Positions 1 to 12,469 of a stretch of 64,000 nt of DNA are shown piece after piece. Source of the stretch: Valencia hispanica (lineage: Eukaryota > Chordata > Actinopteri > Cyprinodontiformes > Valenciidae). Position 1 is the stretch's first letter. Each line of letters opens with the position of its first letter. A model generated the notes under the pieces. It did no database searches. It was not told the origin of the DNA and saw only the letters and a program-made list of their open reading frames with translations. The position numbers were made by a program, and so were the translations under genes. The stretch lies in assembly GCA_963556495.2 (NCBI GenBank), contig OY747705.1, positions 21,974,501-22,038,500 on the forward strand, written 5' to 3'.

Positions 1-683
1 TGTTTCGTCCATCTATAGGAAGCCTTCACGGCCAGCGTATTTCTCTGTTTGATCGGGAACAGGCAGGCGGATTCATCTCATCTTAAGAGGAGATCTTGCA
101 TCGCGGATGTTCGGATGCTTCACAGATATCGTTTATTTCGCCTGGTCTGTTTCGCTTCGAGTCCAAAGGCATGACGGACTCTACTGACACCATCCCTCGG
201 GTTCTGTCCAGCTGCTTCGTCTTCTCATGCCCAAAGCCGCATCCGCTTACACAGCTGCCTCCACCCGAACACCGGGTCTCCCAGCCGGCGCCCCGGTGTC
301 CGCCGGTCCCCCAAAGCCTCTTATGACATGACTGCTCCGGGCAGGAAGACCGGGATCAAAGGTTGTGGGTAGGGGTTTCAGAAGGAGCACAGATGGGTCA
401 GATTCTCAAGGAAAGGGTACGAAGAAACTGAAAGTTTGTATTTAAAAGTGTTGAAGCATACCTGCTTTTAAGCAAGGCGGCAATCTACTGGTTTGGAGCC
501 TCCAGGGGTCAAAGAGTCCCTGTGATCCTTAATCTAATTCTGATCTGTATACATTCAGCGTGGTGACACCCACCTCTGCCTTCCAGTCTCATCTGATGTA
601 CGGCTTCATAGTGTTGATACTGGTCGAGTCCCAGCCAGCTGCGAGGTTTCCCGGGCCTGTGAGGTTCTCCTTCTCCTGCACAG
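1..683 (+). other. 5' flank / probable 5' UTR and intron of the FAM78-family gene
   Basis: No protein of a known family is visible here. A short ORF at 96-326 has no recognisable domain and could be an upstream ORF or chance. A pyrimidine-rich stretch ending in cag at 681-683, three bases before the MGCIQS start, resembles a splice acceptor. The coding exon may therefore begin at 684, with an untranslated exon upstream. This is inference; a transcript would settle it. Confidence 0.35.
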
Positions 684-685
684 TC

Positions 686-951
686 ATGGGCTGCATTCAG
701 AGTATAGCCTGCAACAAGTCGCGAATCAAACGGGAGAACATCGTGGTGCACGACCTGTCAGCCACCATAGACCACTGCCCGACAGTCATCGAGGAAAACT
801 CTCCCATTGTGCTCCGATACAAGACGCCCTACTTTAAAGCCGCTGCACGGATCGTCATGCCCCCCATTCCGCGCAACGAGACCTGGGTAGTGGGTTGGAT
901 CCAGGCGTGCACTCAGATGGAGTTTTACAACACCTACGGAGACATCGGCAT
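686..951 (+). CDS. fam78b: FAM78 family protein, coding exon 1
   Basis: Encodes residues 1-88 and part of 89, starting MGCIQSI. The FAM78 family (A and B) is a conserved vertebrate family with no established biochemical function. Visible family signatures are IVLRYKTPYF, the VMPPIP stretch and WVVGWIQAC. The start is chosen because the family begins with MGC(I)QS and the context is good (G at -3 and +4). An in-frame ATG at 560 would add 42 unconserved residues. The exon ends AT followed by gtgagt at 952-957, phase 2, which restores Met on joining to exon 2. MGCIQS also looks like a possible N-myristoylation start (inference). Length and C-terminus fit FAM78B (about 261 aa) better than the longer FAM78A; the paralogue call is from memory. 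Confidence 0.85.
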
Positions 952-3571
952 GTGAGTTAACATCTCTGTCACCAGAGTCCCCATCACACGCAAACTGAGG
1001 GATTTTCTTTAACGCAAAGTAACGAGCGGTTTTCGGGCAAAGCTGCGCCAGCACGCTGATGCCGGTGCACGGCGCTGGGAGTTGGAGCATTTGTGCACAC
1101 AGCAGGTTCACCGTGGTTGTCAGCCTTCTTCATTCAGACGCCCACCGACAGATTTTGTTCCTGTGACTCTGGCACGTAAATAGAAAAGCTGCTATTAGAT
1201 GGAAACAACATTTGCTGCTCGCTCTCTGGCACTCAAACTGTGCCCACGGGGACATGCCGTCCCCCACAGTACGCACAAACACGGGTTATCAGGGAAGGCA
1301 TATGTGAGGGGGTGTTTAATCCTGCAGCGCCCAGGTCTAAGGTGGGTGTACTGCATAAACTGGGGAGAGGATGGGGCTTCAGAATCATAAAAGCTCAACA
1401 AATAGGAAGAAGAGAGAGGGCACCAAACGAGCAGACTGTGAGCAGAACAATGAGAGATGGTCATGCACTGATAGGGGTTTGGTATGCATTGTCAAGGTTT
1501 TACAGTGCTTTCCGTATTTATTGACACCTCTGGTAAAAATGTGTGAAAGTATCAAAGCTCATCTTGTATTGCAGCAGCTAAATATTGCACACAAAAATGA
1601 AAACATAAATGCAACTGAAGCATTTATTCAATGTATGATTTATTTCTTTCCAACTGATAAGAGTCTCTAGGAACTTCTAGCAATCCAGTACTTGTTGTTT
1701 CCTTGGGGTATAAATATGAGGTGAAAAACTAGCTTAACCTTTTGAGCCACTGACAGGACACCCAGTCTATTAATCTTGCCACAGAGTGAAATGTAAGGAA
1801 AATAATTAAAAAGTAACATTTATATTTTATATATAAACCTGACAGAAAACTGAACATGAATATTTTTAATGGGGTAGTGATGGAAAACATATTGGAAAAT
1901 GACTGCAGAAATGGTTAATCAGACTCTCCTAAAGACATTCTGTAGAATGAGATGAAGAGAAGTGAGCGTAAGAGAAGAACCCGGACTCTGGGCGAGTCTG
2001 AAGAGATTGGTCAAAGAGGGATGTTCAACGATCACAATAGAGATCAACAAAGATCATAAAAGCGTGTTGTGTAAAGGATTAACTGGAAAGAATTGTGCGA
2101 CCAGTGATTTTTATACAGACAATTATTTCCTAACAAAGGATTTTGCCCTAAATGAACTTAAAGTTTTGATTTTACTAAAATGTTCAGTTTGAGATTAGCA
2201 ACTGTTATTTATTTATTTAGTAGTTTGTCTGTTTATTATTTATAGAGATAGAAATCAATGAAGAAAAATGCACAGAATTGTTAAAAGTTAAAATAAATTT
2301 TATACAGTCTGGAAAGGCTTTAAGGCCTAATCAGTTCATAAATGCCTCCTTTTGGTCTAATTATATTGATTTCCAATAAAACAGATAATATTTATAATAA
2401 ATCCCTTTGCATAAACATAGAAGTTACACAGAATAAAAAAGGACCGCAACAATCAAATCAAAACATTTAAAACTTTGGGAGAAGTTTACAATATTTTCGA
2501 CGAGTGTAAGATTAAATGATCTACATAAAGAATGGAGTTAAAGAAAAAGCATTTAGTTGAGTTTTTTAAGCAAGATCTGTGCTATTAAATGTATGTTTTG
2601 CATATTTTAGAAACAAAAAAGGAAGTTTAATCTGATTTACAGAACTTGCTCAAAGTCATCACATCAAGCCTATTATTTCATATTTTTTCTAATTCCTAAA
2701 TAGTAGGTAAAGTTGTGTAAAAGACAAAGTAAAGCGTTTTATCTTTAAGCCAAAAATGCAGTGATATTCAGTTTGAAGAATTTCAAAGCATCTCCCCTTT
2801 AAGATACAAATGTCAATTTTTTTACATGAATAAAGCAAGAGTCGACAACATTCTTTTCCTGAATGATAAAGGTTTTACATTTTCTTGCAGGAAAACAGTT
2901 GGATGCCACAATAGTAAGTAGTCATGGAGAACATGCACTCAAAACTCAATGAGCAAAACTTAATGCAAAATAAAAAGCTGATGAGTTTATCCAAATAAAC
3001 AGAATTCAATGTAAAGGTTTTTTTTTCTTTACATAGCAAAGTAGGTGCACAACACACCATCTTTCACACTTCTCCTTTAAAAACATATAGATAACAGTGT
3101 TTTCAAAATTAAAGCTAGAAAAATACTTGTTTTTAATTGTGTTTGTATGCAGTATCTGAATGGCATTTCCACAATAAAATTACTGATGATACACGAAGCT
3201 AAATATTTCAGTTTTTTGATCGATAAACCATTCATCTCAAATTTTCAGTCTCATAATAAATGTGAACCAAGCAAAGCCCTCCCCATTATGTGCATGCCAA
3301 ATGTCAGCACAACTGTTCACCAAATGTTTGAACTCAGGTTAAACATAGTTGAGGTTGACGAAAAGTCATGTGATTTTACGATTTATGGATGATCTCCAGG
3401 GAGTAACCCGTTTCTTACCCATTGACCGCTGTACATAGGCCTCCCCCTGGAATCACGGATGGATAGATGGATGTTTTTGCTTTTTTTATTTGACTGATGT
3501 TTCATATCGCATGAGTTTGTAAAACCAAAGCTTTGTTTTTCAGAAGGGGATTTGTTTCTGTCTCCCTGCAG
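952..3571 (+). other. FAM78-family intron
   Basis: Runs from gtgagt at 952 to the acceptor tctccctgcag ending at 3571. It is AT-rich and contains no ORF of recognisable function. Around 1500-1640 it holds one end of a Tc1-like element (separate entry). The rest shows only AT-rich sequence. Confidence 0.8.
1503..1660. mobile_element. Tc1-like terminal fragment
   Basis: The stretch cagtgctttccgtatt followed by ttgacacctctggtaaaa reads like the terminal repeat of fish Tc1 elements (cagtgc...ggcacccctggtaaagatg). The companion motif ggcacccctggtaaagatg occurs at about 12474, and a cttcagttgcatttatt motif is shared in inverted form near 1612 and 13150. No transposase remains here. It is a fossil; the family call is inference from motif similarity. 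Confidence 0.5.
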
Positions 3572-4094
3572 GTCGAGCTGGGAGCTGCCTCAGCTGCAAG
3601 AAGGTCTGGTGAGAGCCATCAGTGACTCAGACGGTATCAGCTATCCCTGGTACGGAAACACAACAGAGACTGTCACCATAGTCGGCCCCACCTCCAAGCC
3701 GTCCCGCTTCACAGTCAGCATGAATGACAACTTTTACCCCAGCGTCACTTGGGCGGTGCCGGTCAGCGAGTCCAACACGCCCTTACTGACCAACATCAAG
3801 AGGGACCAGAGCTTCACCACCTGGTTGGTGGCGCTGAACACCACGTCGAAAGAAAAGATCCTGCTACACACCATCAAGTGGAGGATGAGGGTGGACATTG
3901 TGGTGGATCCGTCCCAGCCTCTGGGATCCAGAGCCAGGCTGGTGGGTCGGCTGTACCAGGAGCAGCCACGTGTGCTTAGCCGCATGGAGCCCGTCCCTCC
4001 CAACGCCATGGGGAAGCCAAACGCCAACGACGCCCAGGTTCTGATGTGGAGGCCTAGGAGAGGTCCTCCACTTGTAGTCATACCACCTAAATAG
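3572..4094 (+). CDS. fam78b: FAM78 family protein, coding exon 2 (C-terminal two thirds)
   Basis: Begins with the G that completes Met89, then SSWELPQLQEG and runs to TAG at 4092-4094, giving 262 aa in total. Conserved family blocks are AISDSDGISYPWYGNTTET, SMNDNFYPSVTWAVPVSES, KRDQSFTTWLVA, KPNANDAQVLMWRP and the terminal VVIPPK. No signal peptide or membrane segment is seen. The family has no known catalytic motif. The reading frame is intact and the two-exon layout, split after GDIGM, fits the family. Confidence 0.9.
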
Positions 4095-5438
4095 AGCAAG
4101 GAGGGGCTCTTTAAAACTGTTTTTGCTACAATATCACAGTGAGCCCCAGATAACTGAATATGATGATGAAAGACTGAAACCGAGTTAGTATTTAATCGTT
4201 GAATCAGTGTTGAAACTCTGAGCGGAGAGCTGCCTTAAATCCCCACCGCTGCCTTTGACCATCCAGAAGGTTTCAGCCTCTGGTGCAGCTGAGCTATGGA
4301 GCGCACAGAGGTTCCCTCCAACCCAGCACACCTGGAGGAGTGTTGTTTAACTCTGAGAAAACACCATCAGTGCTGGGATGTAAGATTAATCATTGATGTA
4401 GCTTCTCAGGCTCAGGAGGACATGATCAAGCCTTGACAGGGGCAGTTATATCAAAAAAAAAAAAAAAGGTTTACAGCCTTAAAGATCCTCCAGTCTGTAT
4501 AGATTAACACAGGAAAGTGTTGGAGGGAAAGATCAAAGAAAGACAACTCTTTGGTGGAGATTAATAGATCATTTTAATTTCACATGGATGATGTGAATGT
4601 GAGTATTCAGGTGTATATGTCTGTGCAGATTTGTTTTTATAACAGAGCCCCCAGAGGTGGGTTCAGGCTTGCTGCTCTCACACCAGACTGCCTCATACAC
4701 ACAGGAGGCCTCATTCAGACTAGTATTAGATTCAACTTTCAGCACCACAGGAGGTGTAGACGTAACATTAACATATGCTCATAGACACAATGACACACGA
4801 ATGAAGCCTACAGAGATATTCTCCTTTTCTAATGATGACTTCATCCAATCTTCCCAGTTACTCCAGTTCTGCCTTTGCGAAGCCAGAGATGCCTGTCGAC
4901 GTCGACAGTAAAACCACATCTTTTAGGTTGGATTTTCAGGCCTCTCCTGTTAGATTTAGAAAGGAGGAAGATGCAAGGAGACAAGCAAATCCCAAAATGA
5001 TTTGACTGTTTGTTAGAAAGACCATCCCTTAACCAGTCCCTGTAATTTACTACTTTATTGTATCACAACTATGTCGCACATACATCGTACGCACATTATC
5101 AAACCCTCTGCCTTCCCATTTACCTCTGTAAATTCATGGTCAGTATTACTTAAGGGGGCTTGGTGCCTGCTTTTGGCTCCCAATGGGTGGGCTGTGTTCT
5201 GGTTGGGGGGGTGCCTTCCTAGCGTCCCTGTCCGGTGGGTGGGATGGTAGTTGTGCTGACTGGGGCTTGATTGCCTTGTTTGAACAGTATGAGGGTACGG
5301 GTGGGGTGTAGTAGGGTTTGGGGTTGGGAGTGGGGTCCACGATTTACAAAGAGAAAAGACACATATTACCTAAGAACGCCACCCTGTCGCTTTTATGTTG
5401 TATGCAGTCTCAAAATGAGGTTTAAATTTCTATATTTA
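4095..5438 (+). other. 3' UTR and flank of the FAM78-family gene
   Basis: Non-coding sequence between the stop codon and a Tc1 insertion. It includes an A-tract at about 4453-4467. I did not find a convincing poly(A) signal before the transposon. Short ORFs here have no recognisable similarity. Confidence 0.5.
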
Positions 5439-7045
5439 CAGCGGCTTGCAAAAGTATTCGGTCCCCTTGAACTTTTCCACATTTTGTCAAATTACAGCCA
5501 CAAACATGAATCAATTTTATTGGAATTGCACGTGAAAGACCAATACAAAGTGGTGTACACATGAGAAGTGGAACAAAAATTATACATGATTCCAAACATT
5601 TTTTACAAATAAATAACTGAAAAGTGGGGTGTGCGTAATTATTCAGCCCCCTTTGGTCTGAGTGCAGTCAGTTGCCCATAGACATTGTCTGATGAGTGCT
5701 AATGACTAAATAGAGTGCACCTGTGTGTAATCTAATGTCAGTACAAATACAGCTGCTCTGTGACGGCCTCAGAGGTTGTCTAAGAGAATGTTGGGAGCAA
5801 CAACACCATGAAGTCCAAAGAACACACCAGACAGGTCAGGGATAAAGTTATTGAGAAATTTAAAGCAGGCTTAGGCTACAAAAAGATTTCCCAAGCCTTG
5901 AACATCCCACGGAGCACTGTTCAAGCGAACATTCAGAAATGGAAGGAGTATGGCACAACTGTGAAACCTACCAAGACAAGGCCGTCCACCTAAACTCACA
6001 GGCCGAACAAGGAGAGCGCTGATCAGAAATGCAGCCAAGAGGCCCATGGTGACTCTGGACGAGCTGCAGAGATCTACAGCTCAGGTGGGGGAATCTGTCC
6101 ATAGGACAACTATGAGTCGTGCACTGCACAAAGTTGGCCTTTATGGAAGAGTCGCAAGAAGAAAGCCATTGTTAAAAGAGAACCATAAGAAGTCCCGTTT
6201 GCAGTTTGCCACAAGCCATGTGGGGGACACAGCAAACATGTGGAAGAAGGTGCTCTGGTCAGATGAGACCAAAATGGAACTTTTTGGCCAAAATGCAAAA
6301 CGCTATGTGTGGCGGAAAACTAACACTGCACATCACTCTGAACACACCATCCCCACTGTCAAATATGGTGGTGGCAGCATCATGCTCTGGGGGTGCTTCT
6401 CTTCAGCAGGGACAGGGAAGCTGGTCAGAGTTGATGGGAAGATGGATGGAGCCAAATACAGGGCAATCTTGGAAGAAAACCTCTTGGAGTCTGCAAAAGA
6501 CTTGAGACTGGGGCGGAGGTTCACCTTCCAGCAGGACAACGACCCTAAACATAAAGCCAGGGCAACAATGGAATGGTTTAAAACAAAACATATCCATGTG
6601 TTAGAATGGCCCAGTCAAAGTCCAGATCTAAATCCAATCGAGAATCTGTGGCAAGATCTGAAAACTGCTGTTCACAAACACTGTCCATCTAATCTGACTG
6701 AGCTGGAGCTGTTTTGCAAAGAAGAATGGGCAAGAATTTCAGTCTGTAGATGTGCAAAGCTGGTAGAGACATACCCTAAAAGACTGGCAGCTGTAATTGC
6801 AGCAAAAGGTGGTTCTACAAAGTATTGACTCAGGGGGCTGAATAATTACGCACACCCCACTTTTCAGTTATTTATTTGCAAAAAATGTTTGGAATCATGT
6901 ATGATTCTCGTTCCACTTCTCACGTGTACACCACTTTGTATTGGTCTTTCACGTGGAATTCCAATAAAACTGATTCATGTTTGTGGCTGTAATGTGACAA
7001 AATGTGGAAAAGTTCAAGGGGGCCGAATACTTTTGCAAGCCACTC
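5439..7045 (+). mobile_element. Tc1/mariner element copy A
   Basis: A DNA transposon of about 1607 bp with TA on each side (5437-5438 and 7046-7047). The inverted terminal repeats are about 210 bp, starting cagcggcttgcaaaagtatt and ending with the complement. The repeats contain an inner conserved block, gtggggtgtgcgtaattatt, near 5622 and inverted near 6840. It carries one transposase gene (next entry). It lies downstream of the FAM78-family gene in intergenic DNA and is nearly identical to copy B at 19107-20712. Confidence 0.93.
5808..6828 (+). pseudogene. Tc1 transposase, copy A, single +1 frameshift
   Basis: Conceptual length is 339 aa, the normal Tc1 size. The N-terminal paired-like helix-turn-helix is intact (VRDKVIEKFKAGLGYKKISQ and on to the second HTH). 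One extra G around 5963, compared with copy B, shifts the frame after about residue 52. The remaining frame is open from before 6046 to the stop at 6826-6828. DD34E catalytic motifs are all present: WSDETKMELFG (first Asp), FQQDNDPKHKA (second Asp) and [11 protein letters not shown] (Glu). Only this one lesion is visible. As it stands it could not make full-length protein. Confidence 0.9.
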
Positions 7046-7599
7046 TATACTAGAACACTATCTTTAAAAACTAATGGTAGCAGTCCCAATTTCTAAGAAA
7101 GCAACCCAGAGAGAGCATTCCAGCTACTGAGGAATTACATTTCACCTACCTCGCTGGGAAAACTTGCTCTTGGTTATTGCATAGCTGGCTCCAACTGATT
7201 GTTGAGCCTCTGAGCACCGTGGCTCTCATCCTGGCAGTAGAACAATGTTCCATCTTAACCTTTCCAGAACTACAGAGAAAGTCGCAGAAGTTACGTTGTC
7301 TGGTCAACATGTGTTTTGTGGATCTGGAGGAGGTCTATAATTTCTCGAGGTGTCTTCAATGGAGGGGATTTGGTAATATTTGGTATTTGGGTACATTTTG
7401 AGGGTTGTCTGGTCCTTGTGTCCCAAAACCAAAAGATATCTCACTCAACACAAAGTTGAGCTTGGTCCTGGTAGGTGCTGGACTCGATCAGAGCTGCCTC
7501 TTGTCTTCCATCTCAAGGCATTTTTGAGTGAAGAATACCTGGTTTGGTAACCTTGGGGTTTCATCTTTGCTTTTTGCTGTTGATGTTGTTTTTGTTGGT

Positions 7600-8040
7600 G
7601 CCTTCAAGCAGTGACTTTCAGTGTGCCGTGGAGCGGTTCACGTCCAAGTGTGGAGCAGCAAAGATGAAACTGAGCTCCTTCAAACTGTCAGAATGAGGTG
7701 TTGGAACCAGAACTCGTTATACTAGTTCATCTATGTTCTGACCCTTACATATGGTCATGAAATAAAGATTGTGACGGCCAGGCTCTGGGTTAGAGATAAG
7801 GTGGAGTGCTCCATCAGGGTTGGGGAAGGGATTTAGGTAGCAGCTTTGAATCAAGTGGGGTCAGCTGAGGTGGTTTGGGCATCTGATCAGGAGGAGTCCC
7901 TTTGAACGCATCCCACAAGGAGTTCGCAGGACAGACAAAGAAACCACTGTTAGGACTTTGCAGCCTTTCTGGGGATTCTACAGAACGAGCTGGAGGGATA
8001 TCTGGGCTTGCCTAATGGATCTGTTACCTCTAAAAACTGA
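7600..8040 (+). mobile_element. Decayed non-LTR retrotransposon fragment
   Basis: Broken frames resemble the C-terminal part of a fish LINE reverse transcriptase ORF: near 7610-7700 a stretch reading like (A)VERFTSKCGAAKMKLS, then a block around 7750-8010 with a region like RWFGHLIRRSP...HPTRSSQ. There is no intact ORF. Clade is not assigned. The region 7048-7600 before it has no recognisable content. Confidence 0.5.
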
Positions 8041-8049
8041 TCTCTGTTG

Positions 8050-9540
8050 AAGAGAGTATACAGGTTTGTGTCATGGGCAGTATTGCAGCAAGGCTACAGT
8101 TTCTGGATTCTAAAAAATTTCCACACAGGTTTTTATGTTTTTAACCAATAATGAACTGTTTATACACATGTGTGGTCACTGACTACAAAGTAAATACAAA
8201 CATAATGTAATGATTAGAAATATTTAAAGCCTGAAATGGAAAAACAAAGTAGGTAGGGAGGCAAATGCATCCCTTTTTTAACAACACCAAAATCTAAAAG
8301 CATGACAGAAACAGCAGCTGGGGTGTTAAAAGTAAAAGGTGTCTCATTCTTGTGTGAAATAAGGGGTTTTGTTGCTTGGTGGTTCGATGTTCTTGTATTT
8401 TTGTTCCATCTTCTCGTAAGCTCTGGCATGCAGGTGGGTGAGCTTGACTGCTAAATTTTTTTACTGCATAGATTTGCTGCTGTAAAACATTTAAAACAGG
8501 CGTCAGTGTTATCGGTAAGGGTTGCATCAGTACATGCATGCATGCATCAGTCAGTATTACTGGTGCCCTCTCTGATTTGTAAGATGCACCTCACCTCGTA
8601 TCTGGGGTGGATTTGTTCTGTGCTCATGGATGGGAAGGCTTCTCTTCAGCCTAGAGGACACAGAGTTATAGATTCAAGTTTTTGTTTTAATATTTGAGGA
8701 GAATTTTAAGTTTTTAACGATCAAGCCAATGAACAGTTTACCTCTAACCCTGTCTTTTGGATCGTTTTGGTTGTTTTTCCGTTACATTTTAAAGTTTTGA
8801 TAGGGTGTAGCCTCTTTGATGACTTTTGTCAGTCATGAATAATTTTGGAAGTGTCTTTGTGGCAACGTAAAATATTCCTTTATAAGAATCATGTTTTTCA
8901 TGCAGTGTTGTCAGCTGGCTGAAAGAGTTAATATTGTTTTATAGCCCCCGTCTGCTGTGAATAGAAATGTCCCAAGATTTTTTAAATCTTTTATTGAGAG
9001 TGAAGAAGAAAAATGATAAAATCTTAATTTTGTCCCCAAAAAAAAGATCAAATCTTTTAAGATTTTCCTCAAACCTCTTGTACAAAATACCGAACTGTTG
9101 TCTCTGTTTATACTTTAAGAGTCAGCTTCTTTAATATCCTTTATATACAGTATGCAGTCGCTTCCCTAATTTGTAGATAAAGGTCTTCATTAAGTTACAT
9201 TTTTTAAAGCCTGGTGACATTAAATTCAAAACAGGCAAATCCTTTGAAAACATCTTACTTTCCACTTTTTATATGTCATTTTTCAGGCTAATTGTAATTA
9301 AAAATAGTTAGAAACCCCTTTTATATTTAAAATAGCTTGCAGTGTCATGCTTTTTAAATATCCTACACACATTTATTTTCCCATCACCAAATAAAGTGCA
9401 GAACTCTAAAATCCATTCATAAGTGCTTTGAAATACTGTGGGATCTTGCACAGCATAGCTGCTGCTGTCAAAAAGTACTAATGTACGATACAAATGTATT
9501 AATATAGCAGGTAAAAGAGCTTAACAAATTAATATTTTCT
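8050..9540. other. Intergenic AT-rich stretch
   Basis: Nothing of known type is seen. Short ORFs on both strands have no recognisable domains and no flanking splice pattern that would suggest an exon. Confidence 0.5.
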
Positions 9541-9559
9541 AAAGAAACCAAAAACTTAA

Positions 9560-10450
9560 TGCATTTTGTTGGGATTCAATATAACAGAACAACACAAAGT
9601 TGTAGGTAATTTTGAGGAGAAAAAAAAGGTTTTCAAAGTTTTTTTAAATGAACATCTGAAAAGTGTGGCATGGGTCGTATGTTAGTGGTTTCACAAAGTA
9701 TGTACTTTGTTTGGGGTGTGTAAACCGGCTTTGCCCATCTCAAGATGAAATTGAATGGAGAGCATAAGGAAGCAGCAGTTTTCCTTGCAATGAATTCCCA
9801 GTTTGATGAAGGTCTGCACTTTGATTGAGCCTTTCGAACACATAATTATGCTTTGACCTAAACCTTTCTTTGTGGCTCTGACTGAATGTTTACGGTCGTT
9901 GTCCTCCCCATAGTGTCCAGCCTTTAACAGGTTTTCCTTCAGGATTGTCATGCGTTTTGCTACCTCCATCTTCCCATGAACTCTGATAACCTTCCCTGTC
10001 CCACAGCATATTGCTACCCTCACTAAGTTTTTTCATGGTATTGGTGTGTTCAAGGTGATGTGCATGGCTAGTTTTCTGCCACTCATTATCTTGCATTGAA
10101 ATGTAAATTTGGGTCTCATCTAACCAGAGCGCCTTCTTTCACATCATGTGGACCTCTGACCTGTCTGCTGCATTCCTTGGTCTTCATGATGGTGTTCTCT
10201 GAACAAACCTATGAAGCCTTCACAATCAATCAATCAGGTGACATCTAAAGGTTGCACTGGATTTTATTTTGAGGTATAAAAGAAAAGGAGGCTGAATATA
10301 AATGCATGTCACGTGTTTTTAGGTTTTTAGTAATAAAAATATACTAGATTTTGTGCCGGTCTATCATAAAAAAATCCAAATAAAACACACTGATGTTGTG
10401 GTTTTAATGTGAAAAGATGGTGCAAGAATGCTTTTGAAAGGCATTGTAAC
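9560..10450 (-). mobile_element. Decayed Tc1 transposon
   Basis: Minus-strand fragments align with the transposase of copies A and B. HAHHLEHTNT and SEGSNMLW match the region before the second catalytic Asp; GTGKVIRVHGKM and ILKENLLKAG follow; then the DND-RKH-S-RAT remnant of the second catalytic motif. Frames are broken by several shifts. The outer ends (near 9570 and 10430) only weakly resemble terminal repeats. This is an old fossil copy, much more diverged than copies A and B. Confidence 0.75.
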
Positions 10451-11255
10451 TTAAGGCTGGCTGTATGTCTGTATAAAAATCATGACAATCAATTTAAAAG
10501 TGGTCTAGATTTGTGGTTGAAAACCTAAATAGATTAATGCAAAAATATGTCCAAAATGATCTAAATGCAGTCATAGTACTTTGTTTCTCTTCCGGTATCG
10601 TGTCTTTTCCTAAAGCGAGTATTAAAGAAGAAGGCAGCTGAAAGTGAAAACTAGTGCAGCATAACTGGAAAGGTTTTTTGAAGAGACATTTTCACTTGCT
10701 TGCCAGGTTGGTCTGTCAGTTGTTTAATCGATTTATACGGCCTCAATACAAAAACACAACAGGTCATGGTAAACCTCTAAGCCCTGATGTTACACCCATT
10801 ATTGTTCACATACTGCTGCTTCATCTTGGTGCCAGCCGAACGAGCCTTCATGCACAGACCCACACACCTCATCTTCAGAGAGGCAGGCAGCCGGGTGTTT
10901 TGGAAAACAGATATGCCTACCTTAACCACGACAAGAGCAGTCGGTGAAAAATCTGAGGATTCAAACTTATGAACTCAAGCTGACAATCAGGAAAAAACCA
11001 ACAGAGCAGCACTTGTGGCAGAAGAATTCATTATTATTCAAAAAATGGTGGCTTTTATAGTGTAAAAATAGTGAAAACTGTAATGTTTTAATGAACGAAA
11101 ATAAATAAAAATATATTTATATCTGATCATATCTGCTGTCTGTGTGTACGACGGTCTCTAAAGTATCTTTTTCTTAGTGACGGCTGTGGAGGAGTTTGCT
11201 TCTTTATATGGAGAATTGTTAGTTAATGGTGTTTTACAGGAAAACTGAACTATTC
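10451..11255. other. Intergenic stretch without recognised features
   Basis: AT-rich. A 97-codon ORF near 10654 has no recognisable domain. Nothing else can be supported. Confidence 0.4.
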
Positions 11256-11560
11256 AAAGAAAGGAGTAAGGTAAGTGGAAGGAAAGAGGGAAGAAACGTT
11301 ATTAAAAAAGGGAAAGGAAGAAAAAATAGGAAAGAATGAGGAAAAGTTGAAAGAATACAGGAAGGAAATAATATAAAAAATAGGAAAGAATGAAAAGAGG
11401 GAAGGAAAAAAGAATAAAAGGAAAAAGAATGGTGAAATAAAATAAGAAAGTAAGGGGAAAAGTAAAGAAAGAGGGAAAAGGGAAGGGAAGAAAAGAGCAG
11501 AAAGGGAATAGACGAAGAAACTAAGAAAGAAAGAATTACTAAGAAAGTAAGGATATGAAG
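11256..11560. repeat. Polypurine (A/G) tract, about 300 bp
   Basis: The + strand is almost entirely A and G for about 300 bases, with runs such as ggaaggaaaaaag interrupted by scattered T. The long minus-strand ORF here (about 105 codons rich in Ser, Phe and Leu) is a by-product of the base bias and not a gene. Confidence 0.85.
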
Positions 11561-12469
11561 ATGACACTAGAGACAGGAAATACGGTTTGGAGATTTTTAT
11601 ATGATATTTACCTCTTCAATGCTTAAAGCATATTCAAAACATATAAATCCTAATGAGAAAACAATGCAACAAAAACTATGAAAATGTTAAAACATTGTTA
11701 ATGCAGCGCTTTAATTTTGGTCTCAAATTTCTTCCCGACTCAAACAAGTTCTGTTAAACGGCACAAAAACAGAAAAACCACCAGTCACAATTATCACGTA
11801 TTTTAATACATTCCAGTCTGATTATACCTGTTAATGTGTGTTGCACAGCAGAAAGGTTCAAACAGGAGCCACACAATAGCCCACACTCATAAGTTAGACC
11901 TTGTGTCCTCATAGAAAAGCTTCACATGTAGATAATTAAAATAAAGATAATAATTATACCCGCTTTAACTCAAAGTAGCTCAGAAAACAAAACAAAAATG
12001 AGCAAACATAAAAAATCATAAATTCCCTTAATGGAGTCTGTGTTTGATTGTTTGGCCACAGAGTCAACAGAATATACTCCCAAAAAATAAGAGCCTAACC
12101 ATCCTCATTGGCGAAAAGTAACAATGTAAACCAAAGCAAAATTACTGCAGCTAAAGACTGATTCAGATTTATAGGTTTTTATTCTAACTTCCAAAAATAA
12201 CCAGATCACCAGTTTTTACTTTAAAACAGTGTCAAAGAAGCTGTTGGCTTCCTTCATTAGTGAAACCTTTTACTCCAAACAAATCACAGTCACACTGTAA
12301 TGAATCCAGCTGGCTGAGAGCGTCGGTGCAACAATCCTGTCACCAAACCCCTCCGAGTATGATAACACACGAGTAAAGAAAGACATCATTTAGAAAACAC
12401 AAGTTATGGTCAATGCAGCCATCAGTGCCTCAAGACTTCTAAAAAGTGTACATAGCACCCTTCACTCTG

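Noticed and set aside
11250..11567. 105-codon minus-strand ORF rich in Ser, Phe and Leu
   Set aside because: It is the mirror of a polypurine tract; no start context, domain or splice sites.
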